Part shown: positions 14,058 through 14,244 of the stretch, piece after piece | Layout of the letters: each line of letters starts with the position of its first letter | Position numbering within the stretch: position 1 is the first letter of the stretch | Assembly: GCA_963579905.1 (NCBI GenBank) | Contig: CAUZIZ010000140.1 | Coordinates: 1-14,244 of the forward strand | Origin: CAUZIZ01 sp963579905 | GTDB taxonomy: Bacteria; Acidobacteriota; UBA6911; RPQK01; JAJDTT01 | Direction of reading: 5' to 3' | DNA: 14,244 nt | The notes under the pieces: model-generated | What the model was told of the DNA's origin: nothing | The model's database searches: none | What the model saw: only the letters and a program-made list of their open reading frames with translations | Made by a program: the position numbers and the translations under genes

Positions 14058-14244
14058 GGGGATGCAGCCAGGACACTCCCAACGGCTGGACCGGAAGAAG
14101 GGATCGTCGCGAAGGGGCAGGCAGGAAGACTTCGGGAGACGGCACTTCGGCGTAGAGCAGAGCGCCAACGACCGCCCTTGAGTGAAGCGTCGGCGAGGTT
14201 CCTTGACCTCGTCTCCAGAGAGAACATGTGGTTATCTCTGTGGA

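Larger units (their letters stand above)
13255..14244. other. 990-bp gene-less right end, hairpin-rich
   Basis: No supported gene. Short frames exist on both strands (for example 14030-14227 minus, 65 codons) but have Arg/Ser/Pro-rich translations, no ribosome site and no recognisable domain. The left part holds the promoter of the cytochrome gene. From 13457 to 13910 the segment is a chain of short hairpins (listed separately). From about 13930 to the edge there are further stems but no family I can name. Confidence 0.6.

Noticed and set aside
14030..14227. 65-codon minus-strand frame
   Set aside because: Arg/Ser/Pro-rich translation, no ribosome site, lies in hairpin-rich sequence where several frames are open at once.

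Overview
The window reads as a chromosomal segment from a moderately GC-rich, Gram-negative-type environmental bacterium, most likely of the Acidobacteriota (a Solibacter/Bryobacter-like or related uncultured lineage). The placement is an inference from gene content: two secreted CRTAC1-type proteins (FG-GAP/VCBS repeats plus an ASPIC/UnbV domain), several exported TPR proteins, a fused multiheme cytochrome c-TPR protein and a Tat-exported molybdenum enzyme. No rRNA, tRNA or core housekeeping gene is present to confirm it.

Layout. 1-389 is gene-less and hairpin-rich. 390-1637 (+) is an exported TPR protein. It converges, with a 16-bp gap, on a minus-strand run: 8626-6980 CRTAC1-like protein B, 6873-6058 AAC(3)-family acetyltransferase, 6061-4934 Tat-exported sulfite-oxidase-like enzyme, 4937-3267 CRTAC1-like protein A, and 3174-1654 membrane-anchored TPR protein. 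The acetyltransferase/oxidase and oxidase/CRTAC1-A junctions are 4-bp ATGA and GTGA overlaps, so these three genes are almost certainly co-translated. An 830-bp repeat-rich gap (8627-9457) follows. Next come a sodium:solute symporter (10984-9458, minus) and a seven-heme cytochrome-TPR fusion (13254-11080, minus) with a recognisable promoter. The right 990 bp is gene-less, with many short perfect hairpins of REP-like type.

Working together (inference). Almost every product is exported or membrane-bound: beta-propeller-like CRTAC1 proteins, TPR scaffolds, a periplasmic Moco oxidoreductase, a multiheme electron carrier and a Na+-coupled importer. This suggests an envelope-located module that oxidises or modifies an unknown substrate, with the cytochrome as a possible electron acceptor. 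The substrate is not evident from sequence.

The most unusual signal is not a gene. Four short arrays of a degenerate TTGTATC heptamer lie in the intergenic gaps. Their orientations on the + strand are forward, reverse, forward, reverse, so one inverted pair brackets the four-gene block CRTAC1-A/oxidase/acetyltransferase/CRTAC1-B and a second pair brackets the symporter alone. In the first pair, 15-bp and 19-bp stretches are identical as inverted repeats 5.4 kb apart.
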